DNA of 64,000 nucleotides from Desulfobacterales bacterium (GCA_015231595.1 JADGBH010000013.1:1-64000); one strand, 5' to 3'. Numbered from the stretch's first letter, positions 25,768 through 39,083 are shown. A program made the numbers and translations. Notes: generated from the letters alone by a model not told the origin.

Positions 25768-27288
25768 ATGGAAAAAAAAGGTAAAAATGCAATTAATCCA
25801 ACAAGAGAAGAGGATTATTCTGAATGGTATCAAGAAGTTGTTAAAGCATCAGATATGGCTGAAAAATCTCCAGTTAGAGGCTGCATGGTAATAAAGCCTT
25901 GGGGATATGCTTTATGGGAAAATTTAGTAAAAATACTCGATGGCATGTTTAAAGATAAAGGAGTTAAAAATGCTTATTTCCCTTTGTTTATACCTTTAAG
26001 TTTTCTCGAAAAAGAGGCTGAGCATGTTGAAGGTTTTGCAAAGGAATGCGCCGTTGTAACTCACCATAGACTTGAAAGCTCCCCAAATGGTGGGCTTGTT
26101 CCGGCAGGCCCTCTTACTGAACCTCTTATAGTTCGGCCTACATCAGAAACCATTATAGGCGAATCATTTGCTCGATGGATAAGCAGTTATAGAGATCTTC
26201 CAATATTAATTAATCAATGGGCTAATGTTGTAAGATGGGAAATGCGTACAAGAATATTTTTACGCACAAGTGAATTTTTATGGCAAGAAGGTCATACTGC
26301 TCATGCTACTAAAGAAGAAGCAATAGAACGAACCAAAATGATGCTTGATGTTTACGCAAAAGTTGCAGAAGATTATATGGCTATGCCTGTTATTAAAGGT
26401 ATAAAAACTCCTTCTGAAAGATTTCCAGGAGCGATTGATACAATGTGCATTGAATCTATGATGCAGGATAAAAAAGCTCTCCAGTCAGGAACTTCTCATT
26501 TTTTAGGCCAAAACTTTGCTATAAGTTCAGGAATTAAATTTCAAAACGCAGAAGAACAAGAAGAATATGCTTGGACAACTTCATGGGGAGTTTCAACTCG
26601 TCTTCTCGGAGGTCTTATAATGACCCATGGAGATGATGATGGCATTATTATTCCTCCTAAACTTGCATCTTCTCAAATTGTTATAATACCAATCTTTAAA
26701 AAAGAATCAGATAAAGAACTAATAAATAATTATGTTTCTAATTTAGTTTCAGATTTAAAAAAAGTTGATTACCATGGGCAAAAACTTGGAATTGAAATTG
26801 ATAATAGAAACATTGGTGGATCAAGGGGATGGGAATGGATCAAAAAAGGAACACCCCTTAGAATTGAGATAGGTCCACGAGATATAGCTGAAAATTCAGT
26901 ATTTGTCGGAAAAAGAAATCTTCCCCCGAATAAGAAAGAATCTATAAAAAGAGATTATTTTGTTAATAATATAACAATGATTTTAGATGAAATTCAAAAA
27001 TCATTGTTTGACAGAGCTTTATCTTTTAGAAATGATAATACCCATAAAATAGAAGATAAAAAACAATTCTATAATTTTTTTACTCCTAAAAATTCCGAAA
27101 AGCCTGAAATTCATGGCGGCTTTGCTTTTTCACATTGGTGTGGCCAAAATGAATGTGAACAAAAAATAAAAGAGGATTTAAGTGTTACTATACGTTGCAT
27201 ACTGTTAAATTCTGAAGAGGAAGAAGGGAAATGCATCTTTTGTGGAGGTCCTAGCAAAAAAAGAGTTATATTTGCAAAAGCATATTAA
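25768..27288 (+). CDS. proS: prolyl-tRNA synthetase, archaeal/eukaryotic type (ProRS type 3)
   Basis: A 506-aa class II aminoacyl-tRNA synthetase charging tRNA-Pro. Motif 2 lies in VVRWEMRTRIFLRTSEFLWQ, with RPTSETIIGESFARW before it and LGGLIMTHGDDDG as motif 3. After the anticodon-binding domain the C-terminal zinc-binding extension shows WCGQNECEQKIKE and CIFCGG. Length and the lack of the long editing insertion place it in the archaeal-type group rather than the 570-aa bacterial type. Ribosome site GAGGCG. It lies between ispG and rel, all co-directional. Confidence 0.94.
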   Translation: MEKKGKNAINPTREEDYSEWYQEVVKASDMAEKSPVRGCMVIKPWGYALWENLVKILDGMFKDKGVKNAYFPLFIPLSFLEKEAEHVEGFAKECAVVTHHRLESSPNGGLVPAGPLTEPLIVRPTSETIIGESFARWISSYRDLPILINQWANVVRWEMRTRIFLRTSEFLWQEGHTAHATKEEAIERTKMMLDVYAKVAEDYMAMPVIKGIKTPSERFPGAIDTMCIESMMQDKKALQSGTSHFLGQNFAISSGIKFQNAEEQEEYAWTTSWGVSTRLLGGLIMTHGDDDGIIIPPKLASSQIVIIPIFKKESDKELINNYVSNLVSDLKKVDYHGQKLGIEIDNRNIGGSRGWEWIKKGTPLRIEIGPRDIAENSVFVGKRNLPPNKKESIKRDYFVNNITMILDEIQKSLFDRALSFRNDNTHKIEDKKQFYNFFTPKNSEKPEIHGGFAFSHWCGQNECEQKIKEDLSVTIRCILLNSEEEEGKCIFCGGPSKKRVIFAKAY

Positions 27289-27345
27289 TTCAAAATTATG
27301 CTTTAATTTTAATAAATTTGAAAATTTCTTAGTTTTAAGATTGCC

Positions 27346-29487
27346 ATGATTCAATTAAATGATATTATTCAAAAAATTCTTATCTATTACATTGAAGCGG
27401 ATATAAAGCTTATTGAAAAAGCATATAATTTTGCTGCGAAGCTTTATGAAGGAAAGGTAACGGATTATAATACCCCTTACCTTTCTCATAACCTTGAAGT
27501 TGCGATGATCCTTTCCGATATGAAACTTGATCCAACAAGTATAGCATCCGGAATTCTTCACGATATTTTAGAAAATTCAAATACTACCGAGCAGGAATTG
27601 TTTGAAATATTTGGAGACAGTGTAGGTAAAATTGTAGTTTGTTTTACCAAGATATCCCAGCTTAATTTCCAAAATACCCCTGATAGTCAAGCTGAAAGCA
27701 TAAAAAGAATGATATTTGCGATAGCTAATGATATACGAGTTATACTAATTATTCTTGCTGATCAGTTGCATAGTATGAGAATACTTCATTATAATAATAA
27801 CTCTGATGAAAGGAAAAAAATAGCCAACCAAACGCTTGATATTTATGCTCCTATTTCGGCGAGGCTCGGAATATATTGGATAAAACAAGAATTAGAAGAT
27901 TTATCATTTATGCATGCGCGCCCCTCTGAATATAAGCAAATTGAAGCTCTAATTGATAAAGATAAAGTCGAAAGAGATAAATATGTCCAATTAGTTATGG
28001 GGATATTAAAAAAGAAAATGGATGAAGTTGGTATAGTATGTAAAGTTTCAGGAAGGTATAAGCAATATTACAGTATTTACAATAAAATGAAAAAACAGGC
28101 ACTAAAATTCGAAGAAGTTTTTGATATTATTGCATTCAGAATAATAGTAGATAATGTGCAACAGTGCTACGAAGTTTTAGGCCATCTCCATTCCATATGG
28201 AAGTATATTCCAAAAAAGTTAAAAGATTACATAAGCTTTCCAAAGTCCAATATGTATCAATCAATTCATACTACTGTTATAGGTCCTTTAGGCCAGAGGG
28301 TTGAAATACAAATAAGAACATCTGATATGGATAGAATAGCCGAATCAGGTATTGCAGCCCACTGGAGTTACAAAGAAGGGAAATTAGCCGATGAAAAAAT
28401 GAATAGAATTTTGGAATGGATTAATAATCTTGTTGAAAATAATGAAGGAATCAAAGATTCTACTGAATTTTTAGAAAATGTTCGTATCAACCTTTATCCT
28501 GATGAAGTTTATGTTTTTACGCCTAAAGGAGAAATAAAATCTCTTCCTATTGGCGCAACTCCTATTGATTTTGCCTATATGGTTCATTCTGAAGTTGGAG
28601 ATCAATGTATTGGTGCAAAAGTTAATGGAAAAATGGTGCCTCTAAAATACATGCTAAAAGTTGGAGACTCAATTGAAATTATCACATCAAAAAAGCATCA
28701 TCCGAGCAAAGACTGGTTAAAATTTGTAAGAACTACTAAAGCAAAAACTAAGATAAGGCAATGGATAAAAAATAAAGAAAAAGAAAGGAGTTTAATTCTT
28801 GGTAAGGAAATGTGTGAAAAAATTTTTCACAAACATAACTTGAATTATCCCGAATTTATAAAATCTGATAAATTAAATGATGTATTATCTGCATTTACAT
28901 TAAAAACTATTGATGACCTCCTTGAAAATGTTGGTTATGGCAAAATTACGCCTTTACAGATTATTCAAAAAATAAACCCAAAAGCAGATAAATCTGAACT
29001 ATCAATATTTGATAGGGTAATAAGAAAAGTTCTTCCAAAGAAAAAGTCTTCTGGTATTTTTGTATTAGGTTCAGATGATTTATTAGTAAGATTTGGAAAA
29101 TGTTGCCGTCCTGTGCCAGGAGATCCTATTATAGGTTATATCACAGTTGGTTATGGAATAACCGTGCATCATTCCCATTGTAAAAATGCTTTAACAATGA
29201 ATCCTGATAGGCAGATAGAAGTTAAATGGGCTCCTGAGTCTAAAGAAACTTATCCTGCAAAAATTTTAGTTAAAGCTCATGATAGATTTGGTCTACTTTC
29301 TGAAATTGCTACTTCAATAACTAAAAACAACGCTAACATCACAAAAGCGCAAACTAACACGGATATCAATAAAATTGTAACCTGTGTCTTTAATTTAGAA
29401 GTTAAAGACACAGATCATCTTTTAAGCATAATATCAAATATTAAAAAAATAAAACTAGTTCAAGAAGCTAAAAGGATAGAAAATTAG
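27346..29487 (+). CDS. rel: RelA/SpoT homologue, (p)ppGpp synthetase with degraded hydrolase site
   Basis: A 713-aa long RSH protein: HD hydrolase domain (about 20-160), synthetase (200-345), TGS (375-440) and C-terminal ACT (640-710). Synthetase residues are kept: GRYKQYYSIYNKM, FDIIAFR, the KLKDYI form of RxKD, MYQSIHT and EIQIRT. In the HD domain, His48 and His72-Asp73 remain, but positions matching key hydrolase residues have changed. HDxxED reads HDILEN (Asp to Asn77), LADRxHNMRTL reads LADQLHSMRIL (Asn to Ser143, Arg to Gln140), and the Arg-Lys pair before PYL reads Thr-Asp. Hydrolysis is thus probably weak or absent, which would need another hydrolase in the cell. The stop codon directly abuts the convergent rpmB stop. 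Confidence 0.9.
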   Translation: MIQLNDIIQKILIYYIEADIKLIEKAYNFAAKLYEGKVTDYNTPYLSHNLEVAMILSDMKLDPTSIASGILHDILENSNTTEQELFEIFGDSVGKIVVCFTKISQLNFQNTPDSQAESIKRMIFAIANDIRVILIILADQLHSMRILHYNNNSDERKKIANQTLDIYAPISARLGIYWIKQELEDLSFMHARPSEYKQIEALIDKDKVERDKYVQLVMGILKKKMDEVGIVCKVSGRYKQYYSIYNKMKKQALKFEEVFDIIAFRIIVDNVQQCYEVLGHLHSIWKYIPKKLKDYISFPKSNMYQSIHTTVIGPLGQRVEIQIRTSDMDRIAESGIAAHWSYKEGKLADEKMNRILEWINNLVENNEGIKDSTEFLENVRINLYPDEVYVFTPKGEIKSLPIGATPIDFAYMVHSEVGDQCIGAKVNGKMVPLKYMLKVGDSIEIITSKKHHPSKDWLKFVRTTKAKTKIRQWIKNKEKERSLILGKEMCEKIFHKHNLNYPEFIKSDKLNDVLSAFTLKTIDDLLENVGYGKITPLQIIQKINPKADKSELSIFDRVIRKVLPKKKSSGIFVLGSDDLLVRFGKCCRPVPGDPIIGYITVGYGITVHHSHCKNALTMNPDRQIEVKWAPESKETYPAKILVKAHDRFGLLSEIATSITKNNANITKAQTNTDINKIVTCVFNLEVKDTDHLLSIISNIKKIKLVQEAKRIEN

Positions 29488-29682
29488 TTATGGCTTCGGC
29501 TTTAATATTTTTCCTGATTTAATGCATTTTGTACATATTAGCATTCTCTTTGCATTTCCATTATGTAATACTCTTATTTTTTGAAGATTAGGATAAAATC
29601 TTCTCTTAGTAACATTGTGAGCATGGCTTATATTGCTTCCAACCATCGATCCCTTGCCACATATTTCGCATTGTCTCGGCAT
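29488..29682 (-). CDS. rpmB: 50S ribosomal protein L28
   Basis: A 64-aa basic protein matching L28: [20 protein letters not shown] at the N-terminus and [15 protein letters not shown], then [12 protein letters not shown]. Two CxxC pairs are present, so this is the zinc-binding form. An AAGGAG ribosome site precedes ATG. The stop codon touches the rel stop codon with no bases between, so the two convergent transcripts must overlap. Confidence 0.93.
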   Translation of the reverse strand: MPRQCEICGKGSMVGSNISHAHNVTKRRFYPNLQKIRVLHNGNAKRMLICTKCIKSGKILKPKP

Positions 29683-29842
29683 AGTATCAACTCCTTTCTT
29701 TTTTATAAAAAATATTTTTATAGTTTAAAATTTTAAAGTGGCGTACTCTATATTATTTTATCAAATGTGTAAAGAATTTTTATGGAATTATAATTTATAA
29801 CTATACAGAATAACGTCATTAAAAAAAATTTTGAGCCATTAA

Positions 29843-30229
29843 TTAATAATCTGAATAAGCTTTTTCTTCGATTATTTCAGAACCAAGTAAGTTATTTATT
29901 TTTCTTTTTATTTCTGCTCGCTTATCATTTGTAATATATACCGACCTTGCAAGGGATATAAACTTTTCTCCAAAATTTTTTTCTCTTTCACAATCCCTTA
30001 TATTATCTTCAATATCCCATAATAATCTATTAATACATTTTAGGTCTTCATAAATTATTGAAAGTTCATTTGATTCTGGAATATACTTTTTTTTTGTTTC
30101 TATAATAATATTAAGTTCTGTTTGGATATTCTTTAATTTTGCACTGTCAGTTATTTTTTCTTTTTTAATTTCTAAAATAGTTATTTTATCCAAAAGTTCA
30201 GCTGGAGCTATATCTACCTTGATTTTCAT
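29843..30229 (-). CDS. DUF6165-like small protein
   Basis: About 128 aa from the ATG at 30229; an in-frame ATG at 30277 would add 16 residues without family character. The opening MKIKVDIAPAELLDKITILEIKKEKI is the signature I associate with DUF6165, a family of unknown function. The rest is helical and charged with a probable coiled coil. It follows the kinase-HDOD-GAF gene on the same strand (12 or 60 bp after its stop, depending on start) and is likely its operon partner. Neither start has a clear ribosome site, which suggests translational coupling. Confidence 0.65.
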   Translation of the reverse strand: MKIKVDIAPAELLDKITILEIKKEKITDSAKLKNIQTELNIIIETKKKYIPESNELSIIYEDLKCINRLLWDIEDNIRDCEREKNFGEKFISLARSVYITNDKRAEIKRKINNLLGSEIIEEKAYSDY

Positions 30230-30289
30230 AATTAGTCCATAAACTTCATAATTTTTATATTTTTTCAATTCAAGCATAATACATATGCG

Positions 30290-32956
30290 CTAACGAACTA
30301 ATAAATTAAAAGACATAGTTGCTTGATTTCGTAAAATTTTTAAATATTGCAAATGATTAAGGTTTGCTGTCAATTTCGATTCTTTTTCTTTGTCCATATA
30401 AAACATGCCAATTACTGTGTCTTTTACGGAAATAGGATAAACTGCAAAGGCATTCGTTTCTGGAGGCATTATACTTCTATACCAGTAAGGCACAAGGGAA
30501 CTCACTCTTACATCATTAATATTATGTATAATAGCGTCTTTATTTTCATATATGCATTGATTAAATATATCGTTTGAATCTCTTATTCGGAATTTAAATT
30601 TTTCTATTACACTTTCGACATCTCTTCCTAATCCATATCGAGCAGTCATTCTTCCATTTTTAACATCCTTAAAACAAAGTAAAACCCTCGTGAAATCAAA
30701 TCCTCTATACATGATTTCAAGGATTACAAGAAGAATATCGTTTATTTCATATTTATCCATTAATAAGTTTGAAATATTTTCAATACCTTCAACTATAACA
30801 CTTTTGTCTTCAGGCTCTTCTTCAGAGGAAGGCTCTTTATATTCTTTAATATCAATCCCGCAATTTTTAGCGATTCGCGTTAAAAGCCTGCTTCTGCTAA
30901 TATCAATTTTCAATACCTTTGAATTTTTATTAACTTTTTCAAAAGTTGAATTTAATATTTTTGAAATTTCCTCATCATTTTTTATCAATTCAGAGTCTTT
31001 ATATTTAGATAAAAATTCATTTATATCCTTACCAGTTAAGGGATCTTCTTTTTCTGCTACTATTTCACAAAGCTCATTAGAAAAAGTTGATATATTCCTT
31101 AACATGCCAAGTTTAGTCTTTTTTTCCTCAGGAGAAATCTCCTTCATGCTTTTAACTATTTCATCGGGCATATTCCATGCTCGACCAACGCCCATGCCTA
31201 TATCTGAATAGGAAATTCCTAAAATTTCCTTTGATGCTTTTTCTTTATCAATTTTTTTTGACTCAATAATCTTATTGATTTCCATAAATTCATCAGGAAA
31301 ATTATGAATAACAAGAAGAATACCAAGATTATGCATCATTGAGCATATAAAAACTTCTTCAGTTTCTTTAAATCCTTTTTTTGCGGCAATTTCTTTAGCG
31401 ATAAGGCCGCTTACAAAGGAGCTTACTGTAGCGTCTTTAAGATCCCTTGTATTAGAATTATTTTGCATATGATCAAACATTTTAAGACTTGACATAGCGA
31501 GTTTTATCTGATCACAGCCAAGCATAATAACAGCCCTTGAAACAGTTCTAACTTTTTCCTGAAAATGGCCATAAAAAGATGAGTTTACAAGCTTTAAAAG
31601 CTTATTGGTAAGAGCAAAATCATTTAAAATTTTATTTGCGATTTCGGATGAAGACGTATTATCCGATTTAATTACCTTATCAACTTCAATAGTATTTTTT
31701 AAAAAAGCTGGAAAATCATTTTTACCTTCCATTCTTTTTAGTATAGTGTTGATTATATCTTTTGGATCATGAATAGGAGACGCAAATTTAGCACTCTTCA
31801 CTTCCTTTAAAATCTCTGGAATTTTAATTTCTACTTTTCCAATAGGTTTAAGGTCTTCTTTAGGCGTTAGCTCTTCTTGAGGCACTATAGCTTTGACTTC
31901 TTCTTTTATAAATGGTTTTGACTCTTTTGGGGGTTCGGAAACTTTTGGAACCTCAATAAATTCTTTTTTGTCTTCTTGAGGTGCTATCAGTTTAATTTCT
32001 TCTATTTTTTCATCGTCTGAGCCAATAATTGTTTTGTCAAAATCATCATCTTTAGAAGAGTTGCTTAGAGCAGTTGGAATATTAAAATTAGCATCCGGTA
32101 AACCAACTAATTGAGACTGTGATAAAAATGAATCTGAAATTCTGAGTTCTAATAATTTTTCTTTAATAAAATCCGTTGATTCAGGCCTATTATTCGGCTC
32201 AGGTTCAAGACAAGACATTATTAAATTCGATAATTCACTTGAAAATTCAGGTATTAATTCAGAAGGGGATTTAAATCTTCCCATAGGTCTTGCACCAGTA
32301 CAAAGCTCATACATTAAAACCCCAATGGAATAAATATCACTTTTAAAAGTAATGCTTCCAGAAGAAATTTGCTGCTCAGGGGACATATACTGAAGAGTTC
32401 CCATTACAATATTAGCTTGAGTAACTTGAAGCTTTCCGTAGTCATCTCCATAAAACTGGGCAATTCCAAAATCAAGCAATCTTGCATTGCCGCTTCCGTC
32501 TATTAATATGTTCGATGGCTTAATATCCCTATGTATAACGCCATTTTTATGGGCGTAAGCTAAAGCTTCACATACTTGGGCAAGGAGATTTATTTTCTGC
32601 TTAAAATTTAAACTGCCTGTTTGTATAGCTATTGATAAATCTGTTCCTTGAACATATTCCATAATAAAATAGGGCATTCCATTAGATGCAATTCCCCTGT
32701 CAATAATATGTATAATATAGGGATTTGCAAGCCGTGCAATTATAAGGGATTCCCTTTCAAATCTTGCTATAATTTCTGAATTATCAGAAGATATGGCATT
32801 TAAAAACTTGATCGCAACAGGACGGCTTAAAGATAATTGCATACCTTTATAAACAACCGCCATTCCCCCCTTGCCTATTTCATCTAAAAGTTCATAGCCG
32901 GGTATTAAATTATTTTGCAGTTTTGAACTTGCTGTTTTTTTTGATTGAGTTCCCAT
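30290..32956 (-). CDS. serine/threonine protein kinase fused to HDOD and GAF domains
   Basis: An 888-aa protein. Residues 18-275 are a Hanks-type kinase: glycine loop IGKGGMAVVYKG, VAIKFL lysine, catalytic HRDIKPSNIL, DFG in LLDFGIAQFYGD, and MSPEQ. A low-complexity acidic/Pro-Lys linker spans 275-385. An HDOD domain follows (about 390-610: LVNSSFYGH, AVIMLGCDQIKLA, FICSMMHNLGILL). The C-terminus (about 720-885) is a GAF-like sensor (YRGFDFTRVLLCFKD, DSNDIFNQCI). No transmembrane segment is seen, so the kinase is cytosolic. Known HDOD proteins regulate chemotaxis and cell-cycle processes; the target here is unknown. The kinase active site is intact. The DUF6165 gene follows closely. Confidence 0.9.
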   Translation of the reverse strand: MGTQSKKTASSKLQNNLIPGYELLDEIGKGGMAVVYKGMQLSLSRPVAIKFLNAISSDNSEIIARFERESLIIARLANPYIIHIIDRGIASNGMPYFIMEYVQGTDLSIAIQTGSLNFKQKINLLAQVCEALAYAHKNGVIHRDIKPSNILIDGSGNARLLDFGIAQFYGDDYGKLQVTQANIVMGTLQYMSPEQQISSGSITFKSDIYSIGVLMYELCTGARPMGRFKSPSELIPEFSSELSNLIMSCLEPEPNNRPESTDFIKEKLLELRISDSFLSQSQLVGLPDANFNIPTALSNSSKDDDFDKTIIGSDDEKIEEIKLIAPQEDKKEFIEVPKVSEPPKESKPFIKEEVKAIVPQEELTPKEDLKPIGKVEIKIPEILKEVKSAKFASPIHDPKDIINTILKRMEGKNDFPAFLKNTIEVDKVIKSDNTSSSEIANKILNDFALTNKLLKLVNSSFYGHFQEKVRTVSRAVIMLGCDQIKLAMSSLKMFDHMQNNSNTRDLKDATVSSFVSGLIAKEIAAKKGFKETEEVFICSMMHNLGILLVIHNFPDEFMEINKIIESKKIDKEKASKEILGISYSDIGMGVGRAWNMPDEIVKSMKEISPEEKKTKLGMLRNISTFSNELCEIVAEKEDPLTGKDINEFLSKYKDSELIKNDEEISKILNSTFEKVNKNSKVLKIDISRSRLLTRIAKNCGIDIKEYKEPSSEEEPEDKSVIVEGIENISNLLMDKYEINDILLVILEIMYRGFDFTRVLLCFKDVKNGRMTARYGLGRDVESVIEKFKFRIRDSNDIFNQCIYENKDAIIHNINDVRVSSLVPYWYRSIMPPETNAFAVYPISVKDTVIGMFYMDKEKESKLTANLNHLQYLKILRNQATMSFNLLVR

Positions 32957-33094
32957 AATTAAAATAAAAAATTGATTTCAATCTTATTCAAGGATATAAT
33001 GTTTGTCTTTTAAATAAAAAGAAATCTATCGCAAAAACTTTGTTATCAGTCAAGCACTAAAATTATTAATTCAAAGTAGTATAAGGTATAAAAA

Positions 33095-36696
<3,602 letters not shown>

Positions 36697-36740
36697 AAAT
36701 ATATATTTCTAAGGTATAGTTTTGTACAATCTTTGCCTAC

Positions 36741-36838
36741 TTATTGATATGTTAATCAATAATACTATCCTATGACTAAGGCTAAAAATATTAGAGATAG
36801 AGATTTAATAACTTTGTTATTGATATAATTATCAATAA
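36741..36838. repeat. pair of 22-bp near-palindromes flanking a MITE-like core
   Basis: TTATTGATATGTTAATCAAT+AA (36741-36762) and TTATTGATATAATTATCAAT+AA (36817-36838) face each other 54 bp apart. Between them is AAGGCTAAAAATATTAGAG, also found in the 80-bp element at 50195. This may be a diverged mobile element or a double operator for the kinase gene 60 bp downstream. Confidence 0.5.
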
Positions 36839-36898
36839 ATAATGGTGATTTAATAATTAATAATTAATTTAAATTCTAAAAATTAAAACTATTCCCAA

Positions 36899-38791
36899 AT
36901 GACTGAAAAACCTACTTATCAAGAATTAGAAAGAAGAGTCAAAGAGTTAGAAAGTGAGCTGTCGTTTCGAAAGAAAAAAGAATTCTTTGATTTTTCTATA
37001 AAAGAAAAAAATTATCAAAAATTATACAATAATACCCCTGTAATGATGCATTTCAGTAATAGAGAAGGAAAAATATTATCTGTTAATAACTACTGGTTAA
37101 AAATACTTGGATATAAGCGTGAAGAAGTCATTGACAGGTATTCAACCGATTTTTTAACTGAAGATTCAAAACTATATGCTCAAAAAGTTGTTCTTAAAAA
37201 TTTATGGGAGAAAGGCCATGTAAAAGATATTGAATATCAAATGCTAAAAAAAAACGGTGAAATCATAGATATTATGCTTTCCGCTGAAATTGAACATGAT
37301 GAATATGGTAATCCGTCTCATTCATTGGCTTATATAGCTGATGTAACAGAACGAAAAAATCTTGAGATAGATATAATTAAAAACGAAGCCCGTTTAAGAA
37401 CTATCCTGGATTCAATGTATGTTAGCGTTATGATTATTGACTCAACAACGCACCACATTCTTGATGTAAATACTTGTGCATTAAATTTAATAGGAGCTAA
37501 AAAAGAAGATATTATTGGCCATATTTGTCATAAATTTGTATGTCCTGCTATGGAAGGAAACTGTCCTGTTTCAGATTTAGGCATAAACTTAGAAAAATCT
37601 GAGCGGGAGATATTAACCCATGACGGTAAAAAAATTCCAATACATAAGACAGTTACAAAAATTAAATATAACGACCAAGAAGCCCTTTTAGAGACTTTTA
37701 TTGACATCATTGATTTAAAAACAGCTCAAGATAATTTAAAAACTTCTCTTTCAGAATTTGAAGCTATTTTTAACAATAGCGCTGTCGGAATTATCCAGCT
37801 TAAAGATGGAAGATTTATACATCGAGCAAATAAAAGATTTTGTGAAATCCTTGGATATACTGAAAAAGAAATCATTGGAATAAATGCCCGGTATTTTTAT
37901 GTATCAGAACAGAGCTTTAAAGAATTTGGAACTAAATATTTTGATAAGCTTATTCATGGGGGAATTATTCAAACTGAGTATCAACTCCGCAAAAAGGACG
38001 GACAGAGCATCTGGTGTTATTTTCATGGCAAAGCAATACATCCTCCTGAATTAGAAAAAGGAGTAATATGGATTATTGACGATATTACTGAACGTAAACA
38101 GCTTGAACAACTTAAAGAAGATGTAGATAGGATAATACACCATGATTTGAAATCCCCATTAAGTACAATAATTGGTTTTCCAGAAATTTTAATGATGGAT
38201 GATAATTTAACTCTAAAACAGATCGAATTTTTGGAAAATATTGAATCTGCTGGGAAAAAAATGCTGAATATGATTAATCTGTCCCTTGACCTCTATAAAA
38301 TGGAAACTAAAAAATACCAATGTATGCCTGCCGCAGTTAATATAATAACTTTATTAAAAAAAATAACCGATGAACAAGAGGTTATCATAAGGCTAAAGAA
38401 ACTTGAATTAGAAATCTTTGTGAATAAAAATATTACAAAAGACAATTTTCAAGTTATTATTTATGCAGAAGAATTGCTATGTTATTCAATGCTATCAAAT
38501 TTAATAAAAAATGCGATCGAAGCGTCACCAAACTGGGAAAAAATATTTATCAATGTGGATAATACAGAAAACAGTAGCATAATAACAATTCACAATAAAG
38601 GTTTAGTTCCAAATGAAATAAAAGATAAGTTTTTTTCTAAATATTCAACATTTGGGAAAAAAAAAGGAACAGGTCTTGGAACATACAGCGCTAAACTCAT
38701 CGCTGAAACCCACGGGGGTTCCATCTCAATGAAAACATCCGAGTATGACGGCACTAAAGTTACAGTTATTTTACCTAAAAAAATAAAATAA
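36899..38791 (+). CDS. cytosolic PAS histidine kinase
   Basis: A 630-aa kinase without membrane segments. A short coiled coil (QELERRVKELESELSF) opens the protein, typical of Desulfobacterales PAS kinases. Three PAS domains with PAC tails lie at about 45-155, 160-275 and 283-403. The H-box is VDRIIHHDLKSPLSTIIGF (His near 414). The ATPase domain has SNLIKNAIEASP, then a shortened G box (KKKGTGLGTYSAKLIAETHGG). The second PAS domain carries a Cys cluster (HKFVCPAMEGNCPVSD), possibly a redox or metal site. No response regulator is adjacent. No ribosome site is visible before the ATG. Confidence 0.85.
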   Translation: MTEKPTYQELERRVKELESELSFRKKKEFFDFSIKEKNYQKLYNNTPVMMHFSNREGKILSVNNYWLKILGYKREEVIDRYSTDFLTEDSKLYAQKVVLKNLWEKGHVKDIEYQMLKKNGEIIDIMLSAEIEHDEYGNPSHSLAYIADVTERKNLEIDIIKNEARLRTILDSMYVSVMIIDSTTHHILDVNTCALNLIGAKKEDIIGHICHKFVCPAMEGNCPVSDLGINLEKSEREILTHDGKKIPIHKTVTKIKYNDQEALLETFIDIIDLKTAQDNLKTSLSEFEAIFNNSAVGIIQLKDGRFIHRANKRFCEILGYTEKEIIGINARYFYVSEQSFKEFGTKYFDKLIHGGIIQTEYQLRKKDGQSIWCYFHGKAIHPPELEKGVIWIIDDITERKQLEQLKEDVDRIIHHDLKSPLSTIIGFPEILMMDDNLTLKQIEFLENIESAGKKMLNMINLSLDLYKMETKKYQCMPAAVNIITLLKKITDEQEVIIRLKKLELEIFVNKNITKDNFQVIIYAEELLCYSMLSNLIKNAIEASPNWEKIFINVDNTENSSIITIHNKGLVPNEIKDKFFSKYSTFGKKKGTGLGTYSAKLIAETHGGSISMKTSEYDGTKVTVILPKKIK

Positions 38792-38823
38792 TTCTTGCTA
38801 TATCTTGAACTTCCCCCATCAGG

Positions 38824-39022
38824 CAGGCAGGGCTGTTAAGTTCTCTGTTGATGCTTGACTTTAAAGGGCTACGACAGCGTAGCTCGTCATTCCCGCGAAA
38901 GCGGGAATCCAGATTTACGCTATTCTGGATTCCGGATTAAAATTGAAAAATATTCATTTTTTAATTTTCTCCGGAATGACGCGCTATAACAAATAAGATG
39001 CTTTAGAACTTAACAGCCCTGC
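38824..39022. mobile_element. about 196-bp MITE with terminal inverted repeats
   Basis: Perfect 18-bp inverted ends GCAGGGCTGTTAAGTTCT (38827-38844) and AGAACTTAACAGCCCTGC (39005-39022). The sequence CCCCATCAGG occurs directly before it (38814-38823) and directly after it (39023-39032), a likely 10-bp target duplication. Inside are a GGATTCC/GGAATCC palindrome and the GAAAAATATTCATTTTT hairpin shared with other repeats here. No reading frame. Confidence 0.75.
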
Positions 39023-39083
39023 CCCCATCAGGAACAATTAAGGGGGAAGGAATAATGAATTCACAATATTGTAAAACTTAATA

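Noticed and set aside
30690..31211. Plus-strand frame of 173 codons opposite the kinase-HDOD-GAF gene
   Set aside because: Antisense shadow; serine- and leucine-rich translation and no start signal.
33000..33094. Possible replication origin before dnaN
   Set aside because: Only AT-rich DNA and no TTATCCACA-type boxes were seen.
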